Positions 22,680 through 31,604 are shown, counted from the first letter of the stretch. The stretch: DNA of 34,389 nucleotides from JBDKTH01 sp964558295 (GCA_964558295.1 CAZLDQ010000036.1:1-34389); one strand, 5' to 3'. The notes: generated from the sequence alone by a model not told the origin. Translations and numbers: made by a program.

Positions 22680-22765
22680 TCGACTTCAACGAAAGCCCGA
22701 GGGGGGTGGCCAGAAACGAAGCTTGAGACACGACTCTGAATGCCATAGGCTGCAGTCGGTGATTC

Positions 22766-22788
22766 GATCACACGTGAGTGGTGTGATC
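22766..22788. repeat. Perfect 8-bp inverted repeat before the glycosyltransferase gene
   Basis: GATCACAC, loop GTGAGTG, GTGTGATC, 22 bases before the start codon. It may be an operator, a leader hairpin, or the terminator of the upstream hydrolase gene. Confidence 0.6.
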
Positions 22789-22810
22789 TCATCCACTGGG
22801 GAGAGGCCCT

Positions 22811-24370
22811 ATGAGCAAACGGATTGTCGTGATGGTGACGAGCTGCCGCGCCGGCGAGGCGCGGCAGCAAGCGATTCGAGAGACCTGGGGGCGACGCTGT
22901 CCGCCGAATGTGCTGATGTACTTCGTCGTCGGCCGGCCGGGACAGCCCGAGGAGGTGGTTGGCGACACGCTCTACGTGGATTGCCCGGACACCTACGAGG
23001 AGTTGTCGGCCAAGACGCTCCGGCTGGTGCGCTGGAGTGTCAACCATCTGGCGTTTGACTGGCTGTTCAAGTGCGACGACGACACCTACTGCCGTCTGGA
23101 ACGGCTTGCGGGGATTGCCCCGGAAGGGGCGGACTATGGCGGCCGGCTTTGGGGCCACCGTGAACGGAGTTACGACCGCTGCTACCATTTCGGCAAGTGC
23201 AACGACAAGGCACGCGAGACACCGCTTACCGATCCGTGGCTGGGGCCCTGGGCCTGCGGCGGCTGGGGGTACTTCCTCTCACGGCGCGCGGCGGAATACC
23301 TCGCCTCGCCAGCGGGCGACCAGATCACGCAGCATCTGTTGGAAGACAAAGCCGTGGCCGACTGCCTCCGGGGGCGACCGGAGTTTGTCGTCCGGGACCT
23401 GACGGACAAGCTGGGCGGACCGACGAACCGTCGGGCCGACTGGGAAGCCCTGTTTTTCGGCGAGGGAGTCTCGCTGCACTCCTACCAACCGGACGAATTG
23501 CGGAACCTCCATCAGGCGATTGCCGAACGCGAGCCGGCTCGTCCTGCGGCGGCCGACGAAATCGGCTTCATGACCGCCTGCGATTCGCGTTTCTTCTTCG
23601 GGATGCAGTTGTTGGTCGCCTCGATTCGACGCCAGGGCGACTGGCCGATCTGCGTGATCGACTTGGGCCTCGCGCCCGAGCAGCGGCAAGAATGCTTGCG
23701 CCAGGGACTGACGCTCCTGCCCGTGAGCAACAACATTCTCCCGAACGTGCGCGACTGGATCCTGTGGGCCAAACCGCTGTTTCTCCAGCATAGCCCGTTT
23801 GTTCGCACGGTGTGGATCGACAGCGACGCCGTCCTGTTGGGCGATCCGCAACCGCTCCTCGATCGACTCAACGAGAGCTTCACGGTCTTCCGCGAAGACC
23901 ACTGCCCCTGGCTGACACGCAATCATCCCGAGCTATACGCCCGACGGCCGGTGCCGGGTGGGCCGACCGAAACTGTGCTCAACGCGGGCGTCGTGGCCCT
24001 CGATGCGCGACGCGACCAGGGGATTCTCGATACGTGGATCAACCTCGTATTGGATGCGGCGCGGGATCACCGTCTGGCTTCGTTGATCCGCTGGCACGAC
24101 CAGGGCTCGCTCCTCTGGACGCTCCACTACCTGGGCCGATTGGACGCCATCTCGACAGATACCCGCTGGAACTGGCCGGCCAATGGGCATGGCCAAACCG
24201 AAGGACCGGAAATCCTACATCGCTATACGAACGATGCCACGCTCCTGGACCAGCTTCGTCGGGATCATCCAGACACGGGGATCGTCCATTGGATGGGACG
24301 GACGAAGCTCTGGGACGTGTTGGAGCCGCCGGCAGCGCCGCGGGGCGCGCCGCCGGCGTTTGGGTATTGA
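22811..24370 (+). CDS. Two-domain glycosyltransferase (GT31-like plus GT8-like)
   Basis: 519 residues with two apparent glycosyltransferase halves. The N-terminal half (1-245) resembles beta-1,3-galactosyltransferases of family GT31: RQQAIRETWGRRC (18-30), KCDDDTYCRLERL with the metal-binding DDD at 89-91, and GPWACGGWGYFLSRRAAEYL (about 145-164). The C-terminal half (about 250-505) begins IGFMTACDSRFFFGMQLLVASI and has VWIDSDAVLLGD (DxD) and TVLNAGVVALDARRD, as in GT8 or related A-fold enzymes. No signal peptide or membrane segment, so both sites would act in the cytosol on a nucleotide-sugar. GGAGAGG lies just before ATG 22811. A sulfotransferase follows, suggesting a sulfated glycan product. 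Acceptor and sugar cannot be told from sequence. Confidence 0.82.
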   Translation: MSKRIVVMVTSCRAGEARQQAIRETWGRRCPPNVLMYFVVGRPGQPEEVVGDTLYVDCPDTYEELSAKTLRLVRWSVNHLAFDWLFKCDDDTYCRLERLAGIAPEGADYGGRLWGHRERSYDRCYHFGKCNDKARETPLTDPWLGPWACGGWGYFLSRRAAEYLASPAGDQITQHLLEDKAVADCLRGRPEFVVRDLTDKLGGPTNRRADWEALFFGEGVSLHSYQPDELRNLHQAIAEREPARPAAADEIGFMTACDSRFFFGMQLLVASIRRQGDWPICVIDLGLAPEQRQECLRQGLTLLPVSNNILPNVRDWILWAKPLFLQHSPFVRTVWIDSDAVLLGDPQPLLDRLNESFTVFREDHCPWLTRNHPELYARRPVPGGPTETVLNAGVVALDARRDQGILDTWINLVLDAARDHRLASLIRWHDQGSLLWTLHYLGRLDAISTDTRWNWPANGHGQTEGPEILHRYTNDATLLDQLRRDHPDTGIVHWMGRTKLWDVLEPPAAPRGAPPAFGY

Positions 24371-24452
24371 TCGGTCGGTAGGGAATGCTTTCCGCATTAC
24401 TAACCGCAAGCATTGTGAGAGCCGTTCCGCCGACCGAATGGGGGCAGGGTTC

Positions 24453-24509
24453 GGGGTTCAGACGCTTTACCCAGAAGGGCTCCTCGAAGCCCATAGACCC
24501 CTGAACCCC
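24453..24509. repeat. Inverted repeat in the glycosyltransferase-sulfotransferase gap
   Basis: GGGGTTCAG (24453-24461) and CTGAACCCC (24501-24509), 9 bp perfect, flanked by further G- and C-rich repeats (GGGTTC, CCCCTAACCCC). Possible terminator of the glycosyltransferase gene or another dispersed element. Confidence 0.6.
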
Positions 24510-24529
24510 AACCCCTAACCCCTGCAGAG

Positions 24530-24546
24530 GGCGTTCCCTACAGGTT
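24530..24546 (+). repeat. Dispersed repeat A, copy 3
   Basis: GGCGTTCCCTACAGGTT, identical to 17543-17559, 40 bases before the sulfotransferase start. Confidence 0.8.
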
Positions 24547-24586
24547 GTCTGTTACCTTGCATGAAGACCCACTTTCGGAGCACTGC

Positions 24587-25219
24587 ATGATGATCTACTC
24601 GCAACACTTGAACCTGGCGTATTGTCCGATTCCGAAGAACGCCTGTTCGTCGGTCAAGCTGGCGATTCTCAAGCAACTGCAGATCGACCTGGCTGGCCAG
24701 CCGCTTCACAAACGCCTGCCGACGCCGGGCGATTGGCAGCTTGAGCCGGGACGGCTGCGGTGTTTGCCACCCCCGGTCGATGCGTCGTGGAACCGGCTGC
24801 CTGGCTCGTTCGCGTTTGCCGTGATCCGGCATCCGCTGGATCGGCTCGTGTCAGCGTTCGTCAACAAGGTGCTCGACGGCTGCTCGGGGTTGACGGCCGA
24901 TTGGATGGCGTTACGCCATTTTCCGGATTTCGTTGCCCGCGTCGTCGACACTCCGCCCGAGGAACTCGATGAGCACATGCGTCCCCAGAGTTGCTTCCTG
25001 GGGGATTTCTCGTTTGACAGTCTCCTTCGCTTCGAGCACTTGGCGGAAGACTGGCGTCTGGTGCAAGAGCGCACCGGCCTGCGCGAACCGCTTGAGCATG
25101 TGAATGCCTCGGCCCATCGCGATGTCAAGGCACACGTTGACCCTTCGCTGGCACAGAAAGTGGCCGACTATTATGCCGAAGACTTCCGCCGGCTGGAGTA
25201 TCCTATCGCCACCGGTTGA
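24587..25219 (+). CDS. Sulfotransferase family 2-like protein (carbohydrate sulfotransferase type)
   Basis: Transfers sulfate from PAPS, probably to a sugar. 210 residues. The 5'-phosphosulfate loop is PKNACSSVK (16-24) and the 3'-phosphate motif is AVIRHPLDRLVSAF (78-91), the pattern of the HNK-1/chondroitin-type sulfotransferase family. RPQSCFLGDF and LLRFEHLAEDW follow as usual. Start: ATG 24587 has CGGAG 6 bases upstream; a second ATG follows directly, and an in-frame TTG at 24545 inside repeat A is unlikely. It sits behind the two-domain glycosyltransferase, suggesting they build one sulfated glycan. Its last 17 bases overlap the convergent coiled-coil gene. Confidence 0.87.
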   Translation: MMIYSQHLNLAYCPIPKNACSSVKLAILKQLQIDLAGQPLHKRLPTPGDWQLEPGRLRCLPPPVDASWNRLPGSFAFAVIRHPLDRLVSAFVNKVLDGCSGLTADWMALRHFPDFVARVVDTPPEELDEHMRPQSCFLGDFSFDSLLRFEHLAEDWRLVQERTGLREPLEHVNASAHRDVKAHVDPSLAQKVADYYAEDFRRLEYPIATG

Positions 25220-26090
25220 CCGACCGGCGTTCGTTCTCGATCAACCGTTCAAGCGTTAGTTTCTGGGCGGCGTATTGTTGTAGCGTGCGGCGGGCTTGCT
25301 GCAAGGCAGATTCGATGCGTTTGATCTCCGCCTCCTTGTGGGCGCTGGCCTTCTTCTTCGCGGTGAACTGGCCGGCCAGCTTGTCGATCTGATCGACAAC
25401 CTGTTGTTCTTGGGCCTTGGCCTTCTGGCAAGCCTCGGTGGCCTCTCGCCACTCGGGCTGGCTTTGGAACAAGGCGTCGCGCAGCTTCTCGTAGGCTTTC
25501 TTGGCCTCCAGGAGCTTTGCGCGGGCGGCGATCACCGCGGGATTTCGGTCGATCCACTCTTTGCGCAGGGCCGTCTTGCTGGCCGGTGTCTGGGCTTCCT
25601 CGTAGGCGGCTTTGTACTCCGGCGACTTTTCGGCGTTCTCCACCGCCTGCTGATAGGTCTGTCTCGCCGCCTCGTAGGCCGCCTTGGCTTTGACCACGTC
25701 GGACGTGGGTTCCAGGTTGGCTTCGATCCGGTCTTCCACATCGCCCAACTGTTTGGCAGCCGCGCGCACGGCCTCGCGTGCCTGCTCGGCCGACTGGCGC
25801 GCGTCGCCTAACGCCGACTCGCTCTGACGCACTTCATCGCGTGCTGTTTCCAGTTGTTTTCGAATCTCGGGGAGGTCTTTGTCATACTGCTCAATCTGCC
25901 GGTTGAGCTGCGATTCTTCCCGCTGAATCGCGTCGAGCCGCTGCTGCGCCTGGCGAATCTGTTGGTCGTTTCGTTGGTTCCAGTTTTCCCGGGGACGGCG
26001 ATTGTCTTGGGCCTCGGTCGGTGAGGCAAGGGCAAAGAGGAGAACGACCATGGCCAGCCGGCCGCCCCGTGTGAAAAGATGTGGAGACAT
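25203..26090 (-). CDS. Exported coiled-coil protein
   Basis: Function unknown. 295 residues from ATG 26090 (AAGGG upstream; a longer frame begins at 26132). A signal peptide (RLAMVVLLFALASPTEAQ) is followed by about 250 residues with heptad-like charged helices rich in Gln, Glu, Lys and Ala, for example QIRQAQQRLDAIQREESQL and RDEVRQSESALGDARQSAE. A shorter break (about 160-190, SPEYKAAYEEAQTPASK) divides two coiled-coil parts. No cysteine-rich or enzymatic motif apart from a single Cys in the second half. Likely a periplasmic structural or envelope-spanning helper. It is convergent with the sulfotransferase gene and overlaps its 3' end by 17 bases. Confidence 0.8.
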   Translation of the reverse strand: MSPHLFTRGGRLAMVVLLFALASPTEAQDNRRPRENWNQRNDQQIRQAQQRLDAIQREESQLNRQIEQYDKDLPEIRKQLETARDEVRQSESALGDARQSAEQAREAVRAAAKQLGDVEDRIEANLEPTSDVVKAKAAYEAARQTYQQAVENAEKSPEYKAAYEEAQTPASKTALRKEWIDRNPAVIAARAKLLEAKKAYEKLRDALFQSQPEWREATEACQKAKAQEQQVVDQIDKLAGQFTAKKKASAHKEAEIKRIESALQQARRTLQQYAAQKLTLERLIENERRSVNRWR

Positions 26091-26192
26091 CGTAGGACCC
26101 TTAGAACGCGGGTGAGAGAAGTCTATCTCCATTATTCTTCGCCCCGACCAAAACGCCAGACATTCGTTTGTGTCTTATTGTCCGGTACTGTG

Positions 26193-26221
26193 TTGGCGTT
26201 CGGCCTTCCAGGGGTTATAGT
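26193..26221 (+). promoter_or_regulatory. Sigma-70-type promoter for the PL11 lyase gene
   Basis: TTGGCG (26193-26198), 17-base spacer, TATAGT (26216-26221), about 45 bases before the ATG at 26267. The -10 matches consensus at five of six positions, the -35 at three or four. Confidence 0.5.
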
Positions 26222-26266
26222 GGGGGGGGCGAATCCGCTCATGGAACTGACGATTGGGAGAACATC

Positions 26267-28519
26267 ATGCAAAAGCGGTACATCCTGTGGGCGATCCTCG
26301 TCGGACTCGGCTGGACGTCGGCACTCTGGGCGCAGCTTCCCGCCAGCTTCGAACCGCTGGTTTACGAGGCCGAGGCCTACTCGACGCCCACCACCGCGTG
26401 GCTGGCCGACAAGACCTCCGCCGATCACTGGAACCTCTGGAGCACAGACTCCGACGCCCAAAAAAAGTGGTCGGGCGGGGTGGTCCTCCAATCGCCGGTG
26501 GTCAAGCAGGATCGGGCCAAGCCGGAAGACGGCGCCCCGCCGCTGCATACCCGAATCACCGGCATTCCCAAGGGACGCTACGAAGTTGAGATCCGCATGG
26601 GGCGGACTCTGGCCGTCTCCCGCGACGGCAAGACTTGGGAGAAACGCACCGCCGCAGACAACTCCCTGGGCGTCGTGGATATTACCGACGGCACGTTCGA
26701 ACTCTGGGTCGACGACCGGTTTGCCAACGAGACGGGAATCGGCACCGCGTACTACGACTATCTCCGCTTCACGCCCACGCTGCCCTACGTGAACAAGCCG
26801 AAAGTCGAAGGTTTTGCCCACGCCCGGGTGCGAGAGACGCTCGACCGTGGGCTGGTAGCCATGCCGAAGGGCAAGGATCAGGTCTATCTGAGTTGGCGTC
26901 TGCTGGACTCCGATCCGGCCACCGTGGCGTTCAATGTCTATCGCGCCGTGGGGGGCAAGACGGCCGAGAGACTCAACGCCGCCCCCTTGGCCACGACGAC
27001 CGATTTTGTCGACAAGACCGCGCCGGCGGGCGTCACTTGCGTTTACACCGTCCGCACCGTCTGCGGCGGCCAGGAAGGCGAGGCCTCGAAGCCGGCGCAG
27101 GCGACCGCCGGGACGGAATCGCAGGATTGCCTCGTCTTCCAACTCGATCCGGGCGAGACGGTCCAGAAAGTGGGCGTGGGCGATCTCGACGGCGACGGAC
27201 GCTACGACTATGTGCTCAAAACGCCCCAGGACAACATTGACCCCTGGAGCAAGGTCTGGACACCGAGTCCCGATACCTACAAACTCGACGCGCGGCGTCA
27301 CGACGGGCAGCGGCTCTGGATCAAGGATCTCGGCTGGTCGATTGAGCGGGGTATCTGGTATTCCCCGATGATCGTCTACGACTTGGACGGCGACGGCCAC
27401 GCGGAAGTGGCGGTCAAGTCGGGCGAAGGCGACCCGCGCGGCGCGGATGGACGCGTGGAAACCGGGCCCGAATGGCTCTCGATTCTCGACGGCGCCACGG
27501 GCGAGGAACTGGCCCGCGATGCCTGGCTTTCCCGCGAAACGCCCGGCGAAAAGTACAACTACAACCTCTCCAGCCGCAACCAGATTTGCATCGCCTATCT
27601 CGACGGCAAAACGCCGAGCCTGATCGTGGCCCGCGGCACCTACACAACGATCCGCCTGGTGGCTTACCAGTTCCATGCCAAGAAGCTGAAGAAGCTCTGG
27701 ACTTGGGACAGCCGCGAGGAAGCGGGACGTGGGCGGTACAACAGCCAGGGGGCCCACATCATGCACGCCGCCGACGTCGACGGCGACGGACGCGACGAGG
27801 TGATCATCGGCTCGGCCGTGGTCGACGACAACGGCAACGGACTCTGGACGACCGGCTTCGGCCATCCCGACTTCTGCTTCGTCGGCGATATTGATCCGAA
27901 GCACACCGGACTGGAAATCTTCTACGGCATCGAGGTACCACACAAGGATAACGGCCTCTGCCTGGTGGATGCCAAGACCGGCAAGGTCCTCTGGGGACTC
28001 CAGGAGCCGACCAACCACGTGGGTACCGATGGAATGTGTGCCGATATCGACGCTCGCTATCCGGGCTCGGAGTGCCATGCGGCCGATCTTGACCAGGAGC
28101 GGAAGTTCCGCAAGAGCTGGATCTTCAGCGCCGGGGGCGAACGAATCGCCGAGAAACGCGATGGCTCAATGTCACTGCCGGCCTACTGGGACGCCGACCC
28201 GCAGCGCGAGTTGGTCCGCGGCCGAAAGATCGTCGATTACGGTGGCGAGGCCCATCCGACCCAACTGGTCGGTCGTGTGGTGGCGATTGCCGACGTGGTG
28301 GGCGACTGGCGCGAGGAGATCCTCACCAGCACGCCTGGCGAGTTGCGGATCTATACCACGACGATCCCCGCTCAGAATCGGCACGTTGCGTTGATGCAAG
28401 ATCCGATCTACCGCATCGATGTAGCCGTGGCGTTCATGGGCTATTACGCCGTGCCGATGCTGAGCTACGACATGGCCAGCCAAAGCCGCGCCGTGCCGGC
28501 CAACCCATCGGCCAAGTGA
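26267..28519 (+). CDS. Rhamnogalacturonan lyase, family PL11, exported
   Basis: Cleaves the rhamnogalacturonan I backbone by beta-elimination. 750 residues from ATG 26267, with GGGAG 6 bases upstream and a signal peptide ending ALWAQ. Residues about 30-175 form a carbohydrate-binding-like beta domain (YEAEAYS, GRYEVEIRMG). The rest is the PL11 propeller, seen in GLVAMPKGKDQVYLSWRLLDSDP, FNVYRA and LDPGETVQKVGVGDLDGDG. Calcium-binding DxDGDG loops recur: DLDGDGRYDYV, DLDGDGHAEVAV, DVDGDGRDEVII, with a degenerate fourth at DIDPKHTG. The N-terminal extension before the catalytic part is longer than in YesW/YesX-like enzymes. With the GH106-like and GH42-like neighbours it makes a pectin-side-chain degradation set. 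Confidence 0.93.
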   Translation: MQKRYILWAILVGLGWTSALWAQLPASFEPLVYEAEAYSTPTTAWLADKTSADHWNLWSTDSDAQKKWSGGVVLQSPVVKQDRAKPEDGAPPLHTRITGIPKGRYEVEIRMGRTLAVSRDGKTWEKRTAADNSLGVVDITDGTFELWVDDRFANETGIGTAYYDYLRFTPTLPYVNKPKVEGFAHARVRETLDRGLVAMPKGKDQVYLSWRLLDSDPATVAFNVYRAVGGKTAERLNAAPLATTTDFVDKTAPAGVTCVYTVRTVCGGQEGEASKPAQATAGTESQDCLVFQLDPGETVQKVGVGDLDGDGRYDYVLKTPQDNIDPWSKVWTPSPDTYKLDARRHDGQRLWIKDLGWSIERGIWYSPMIVYDLDGDGHAEVAVKSGEGDPRGADGRVETGPEWLSILDGATGEELARDAWLSRETPGEKYNYNLSSRNQICIAYLDGKTPSLIVARGTYTTIRLVAYQFHAKKLKKLWTWDSREEAGRGRYNSQGAHIMHAADVDGDGRDEVIIGSAVVDDNGNGLWTTGFGHPDFCFVGDIDPKHTGLEIFYGIEVPHKDNGLCLVDAKTGKVLWGLQEPTNHVGTDGMCADIDARYPGSECHAADLDQERKFRKSWIFSAGGERIAEKRDGSMSLPAYWDADPQRELVRGRKIVDYGGEAHPTQLVGRVVAIADVVGDWREEILTSTPGELRIYTTTIPAQNRHVALMQDPIYRIDVAVAFMGYYAVPMLSYDMASQSRAVPANPSAK

Positions 28520-28595
28520 GCTCACCGTCTCGCACCCCAACGTGTTTTGGCGAACCAAACCTGTAGGAATTGTCAAAACGGATCAGGAGATGACC

Positions 28596-31565
28596 ATGCG
28601 ACGAACTGGATGCCTGTTTTGCTGGCTGGTCTTCGGACTTCTTAGGGCAACGCACGGCGCGGAATCGTTCGAGTGGAACTTCGATCATCCGCGCGAGGTG
28701 ATTGGCAAAGTGAACCTGGAACCGGGGCTCGTGGCCGAGGGACGTCTGGCCGGCGAGACGGCCTGGGACCCTAGTGTCTTCCTTCACGTGCCGGTCGAAG
28801 GGATCGACGCCGCCCGGTTCACCTGGCTCACGGTACGGATGTACTCTTCGGAAAAAGCCGACCTTCTGGATGTCTACTACGAGAGTCCCGACAATCGCTG
28901 GTGCCTGGGGGGAACACTGCCGGTCGTTCAAGGCTGGGCCACCTATCGGATGGATTTGACCAAGAACCGTTGGCGCGAAACGCAAACCGGCGATGCGTCC
29001 AAGCAATGGGGTGGGCCGGCCAAGAGGGTCCGTGCGTTACGCATCGACCCGGGCAACCAGGCCAGACGCTGGGTGGCCCTCGATTATGTCAAGCTTCAAC
29101 CGGCCACGCCGGGCCTGGAAGAGGGGGTTACCACCGAGCCACGCGGCACGGCCAAGCTGATCGGGATTCAGGTGCCGGGCACGATCGAAGCGGGCGAGAA
29201 GCTCTCGGTCCGTGCGGAACTGGAGACCGACACGCCCGAAGGATTGGCCCGCGGCACGGCGTGGATTCGCCTTTGCCGGGGCAGCACGATCCTACGTCTG
29301 GTCGAGCGGCCGGTCACGTTCCCCCAGAAACGGCTCACGCTAGAGGCCGAGATGCCGGTCTCGGCCTACTGGTATCCAGGGCCGGCCCGCGTCGAGGTTG
29401 GCTGCTATGAGTTGGACGTGGCCGCCGACAGGGACGCCTCGCAGTGCGAGCTTCAAATCACCAATCGCCGCCTCGGCACGGTCCGATCGCCGGTCGTGGA
29501 TCTGCGCCCTTTGGGCGGTGACGTGGCGATTCATGTCGACGGCAAACCGATCCCGGGCTATCTGTTCGTCTCGTATGGCGGGCTGCACCTGGACTATCAC
29601 CGGGAGATTGCCCAGGCCGGGATTCACCTCTATGGCGACTGGTTCGGGACCTCCACGGTCAGCGATATGGGACACGTCGCGCCGGACCAGTACAACTATG
29701 CGGAGTTCGACCGTTACTTCGCCGCGATTCTCGACGTCGACCCACAGGCCTATTTCATTCCGCACATCGGGGTGACTGGGCCGCTGTGGTGGCAGAAGGC
29801 ACATCCGGAAGAGATGTGCCAGTTCGAAGACGGCACGAAGGGGCCCACGTCGTTCGCTTCCGAGCGGTGGCGCCGGGAGATGGGCGAGGACTTGCGCCGG
29901 TTGATCGCCTATCTGCGCAAAGCGCCCTATGCAGATCGGATTCTAGGCTACATGTTCTTCAACGGCTACACGGCCGAATGGCAGATGTGGGGGACCTGGC
30001 AGGCCTCACACTGCGATTATAGCGAGCCGGCCCAACGGGCGTTTCGGGCCTTTTTGGCCCAGCGCTACGGGACCGACGAGCGGCTCCGGGCGGCGTGGGG
30101 CGATCCGGCCGTCACCTTGGCCACCGCCCCGATGCCCAACGGGGACAAGCGGCGCCCCGGCGGCCCGCAGGTGTTGCGCGACCCGAAGACCGAGCGTCAG
30201 GCGGTCGATTTCTATGAGTTTATCAGCAATATGGACGCGGACGCCGTGTTGCACGTCGCCCGCGTGGTCCGTGAAGCCACAGAAGGCCAATCGCTGGTGG
30301 GCACGTACTATGCCTATCTGACGGCCCATGGGATCAATCAGCAAGACTCAGGACATCTGGCCGCCCGCCAGGTATTTGACTCGCCGGATATCGACTTCCT
30401 GATGAGCCCGCCCAACTATTGGTACCGCAAGCCGGGCGAGGCATGTACGTTCATGTCGGCCACGGATTCATTCCGCCTGCGCGGCAAGCTCTGGCTGGAC
30501 GAGTCGGACCATCGCACCCACCTGACCGATCCGGGGGCCGGTTACGGCCGAGCCGACACGCTGGAAGAGACTCGCGGCGTGTTCTGGCGCGAACTGGCCG
30601 AGGTGCTCGCCAAGCGGGCGGCCGTGAGTTGGTTCGACATGTCGGGCGGCTGGTTCTCCCATCCCCGCGTGCTGGCCGACCTGGGCCGCGGCCACGAAAT
30701 CATGCGCGACAGCCTCTCGCAGCGCAAGCCGTTTCACCCACAGATCGGCGTGTTTGTCGATCCCGAGAGCTTCTACTGGATGCGGCCGACGATGGCCAAC
30801 GCGGCCTTGGATCTTCATCAGGTGGTCACAATGCCGCAGTCCGGGGCGCCGTGGGATTTTTGTCTGATCGACGACATCGCCGATTCCCGGCTTCCCGACT
30901 ACAAGCTCTACGTGTTCCTCAATGCGTTCTACATGGATTCCGCCCGACGCGAGGCAATTCACGCAAAGCTCAAGCGGAACGGGGCCACGGCCCTGTTCTT
31001 CTATGCCCCGGGTTACCTGGGACCCGAGGGGGCGTCGCTCGACGCGATGCGAGCCCTGACGGGGATCACGATCGCCAAGGACGACGGCCCGGGCAAGCCG
31101 CAGATTCTCGTCGACGCCTCCGATCCGCTGGCCCAAGGGCTGGCTACGGACAAGCCGCTCGGCGCCCAGCAACTCACCGTGGCCCCGATCTTCTATGCCG
31201 ACGATCCCGATGCCCGGGTCGTGGGGCGGATGGTTGACGGCAAGCAACCGGGATTGGTCGTGAAACAGCAGGACGGCTGGACGAGCGTCTACTCCGGGGC
31301 CATGCAACTGCCGCAAGGATTGATGCGCAACCTTGCCCGGGCGGCCGGCGTGCATGTCTGGCTGGACACCGACGACGCGCTCTATACCGACGGCCAATAT
31401 GTGGGCATTCACGCAGCCACCGAGGGTACAAAGACGCTGACGCTCCCAGGCCGTTTCCATGTGCTTGACGCGATCACCGGACAACACGTGGCCAGTAATG
31501 GACGCACGGTGTCGTTGCCCATGCGACGGGCCGAAACGGTACTGCTGCGCCTGGAGCCAAAGTAA
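28596..31565 (+). CDS. Clan GH-A (GH42-like) glycoside hydrolase, exported
   Basis: Predicted secreted beta-glycosidase, 989 residues. ATG 28596 has AGGAG 6 bases upstream and gives a signal peptide (MRRTGCLFCWLVFGLLRATHGAE). Residues about 20-175 are a jelly-roll-like beta domain and 185-320 a second beta domain. A TIM barrel then runs from about 320 (GYLFVSYGGLHLDYHREIAQAG) to 700; the remainder resembles the GH42 trimerisation domain (LYVFLNAFYMDS, ALFFYAPGYLG) and a small C-terminal beta domain. Candidate catalytic Glu residues are in NGYTAEWQMWG (acid/base) and LWLDESDHRTHL (nucleophile). Family assignment beyond clan GH-A is uncertain; beta-galactosidase is the likeliest activity. It follows the PL11 gene by 76 bases. 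Confidence 0.78.
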   Translation: MRRTGCLFCWLVFGLLRATHGAESFEWNFDHPREVIGKVNLEPGLVAEGRLAGETAWDPSVFLHVPVEGIDAARFTWLTVRMYSSEKADLLDVYYESPDNRWCLGGTLPVVQGWATYRMDLTKNRWRETQTGDASKQWGGPAKRVRALRIDPGNQARRWVALDYVKLQPATPGLEEGVTTEPRGTAKLIGIQVPGTIEAGEKLSVRAELETDTPEGLARGTAWIRLCRGSTILRLVERPVTFPQKRLTLEAEMPVSAYWYPGPARVEVGCYELDVAADRDASQCELQITNRRLGTVRSPVVDLRPLGGDVAIHVDGKPIPGYLFVSYGGLHLDYHREIAQAGIHLYGDWFGTSTVSDMGHVAPDQYNYAEFDRYFAAILDVDPQAYFIPHIGVTGPLWWQKAHPEEMCQFEDGTKGPTSFASERWRREMGEDLRRLIAYLRKAPYADRILGYMFFNGYTAEWQMWGTWQASHCDYSEPAQRAFRAFLAQRYGTDERLRAAWGDPAVTLATAPMPNGDKRRPGGPQVLRDPKTERQAVDFYEFISNMDADAVLHVARVVREATEGQSLVGTYYAYLTAHGINQQDSGHLAARQVFDSPDIDFLMSPPNYWYRKPGEACTFMSATDSFRLRGKLWLDESDHRTHLTDPGAGYGRADTLEETRGVFWRELAEVLAKRAAVSWFDMSGGWFSHPRVLADLGRGHEIMRDSLSQRKPFHPQIGVFVDPESFYWMRPTMANAALDLHQVVTMPQSGAPWDFCLIDDIADSRLPDYKLYVFLNAFYMDSARREAIHAKLKRNGATALFFYAPGYLGPEGASLDAMRALTGITIAKDDGPGKPQILVDASDPLAQGLATDKPLGAQQLTVAPIFYADDPDARVVGRMVDGKQPGLVVKQQDGWTSVYSGAMQLPQGLMRNLARAAGVHVWLDTDDALYTDGQYVGIHAATEGTKTLTLPGRFHVLDAITGQHVASNGRTVSLPMRRAETVLLRLEPK

Positions 31566-31567
31566 CA

Positions 31568-31596
31568 GAACCATTCAGCCCCGGCACGGGTGCCGG
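31568..31596 (+). repeat. Dispersed repeat B, copy 2
   Basis: 29 bases starting GAACCATTCAGCC and ending in CGGCAC-GG-GTGCCG plus G. It lies 2 bases after the GH stop and is joined to a degenerate repeat A (GGTTCCCTATAG, 31599-31610) that overlaps the stop of the convergent CinA-like gene. Confidence 0.75.
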
Positions 31597-31604
31597 ACGG
31601 TTCC

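Noticed and set aside
28596..31565. Firm GH42 beta-galactosidase call with gene symbol
   Set aside because: The barrel and trimerisation-like domain fit clan GH-A, but the GH42 acid/base NE motif reads AEW, so the exact family cannot be fixed by eye.
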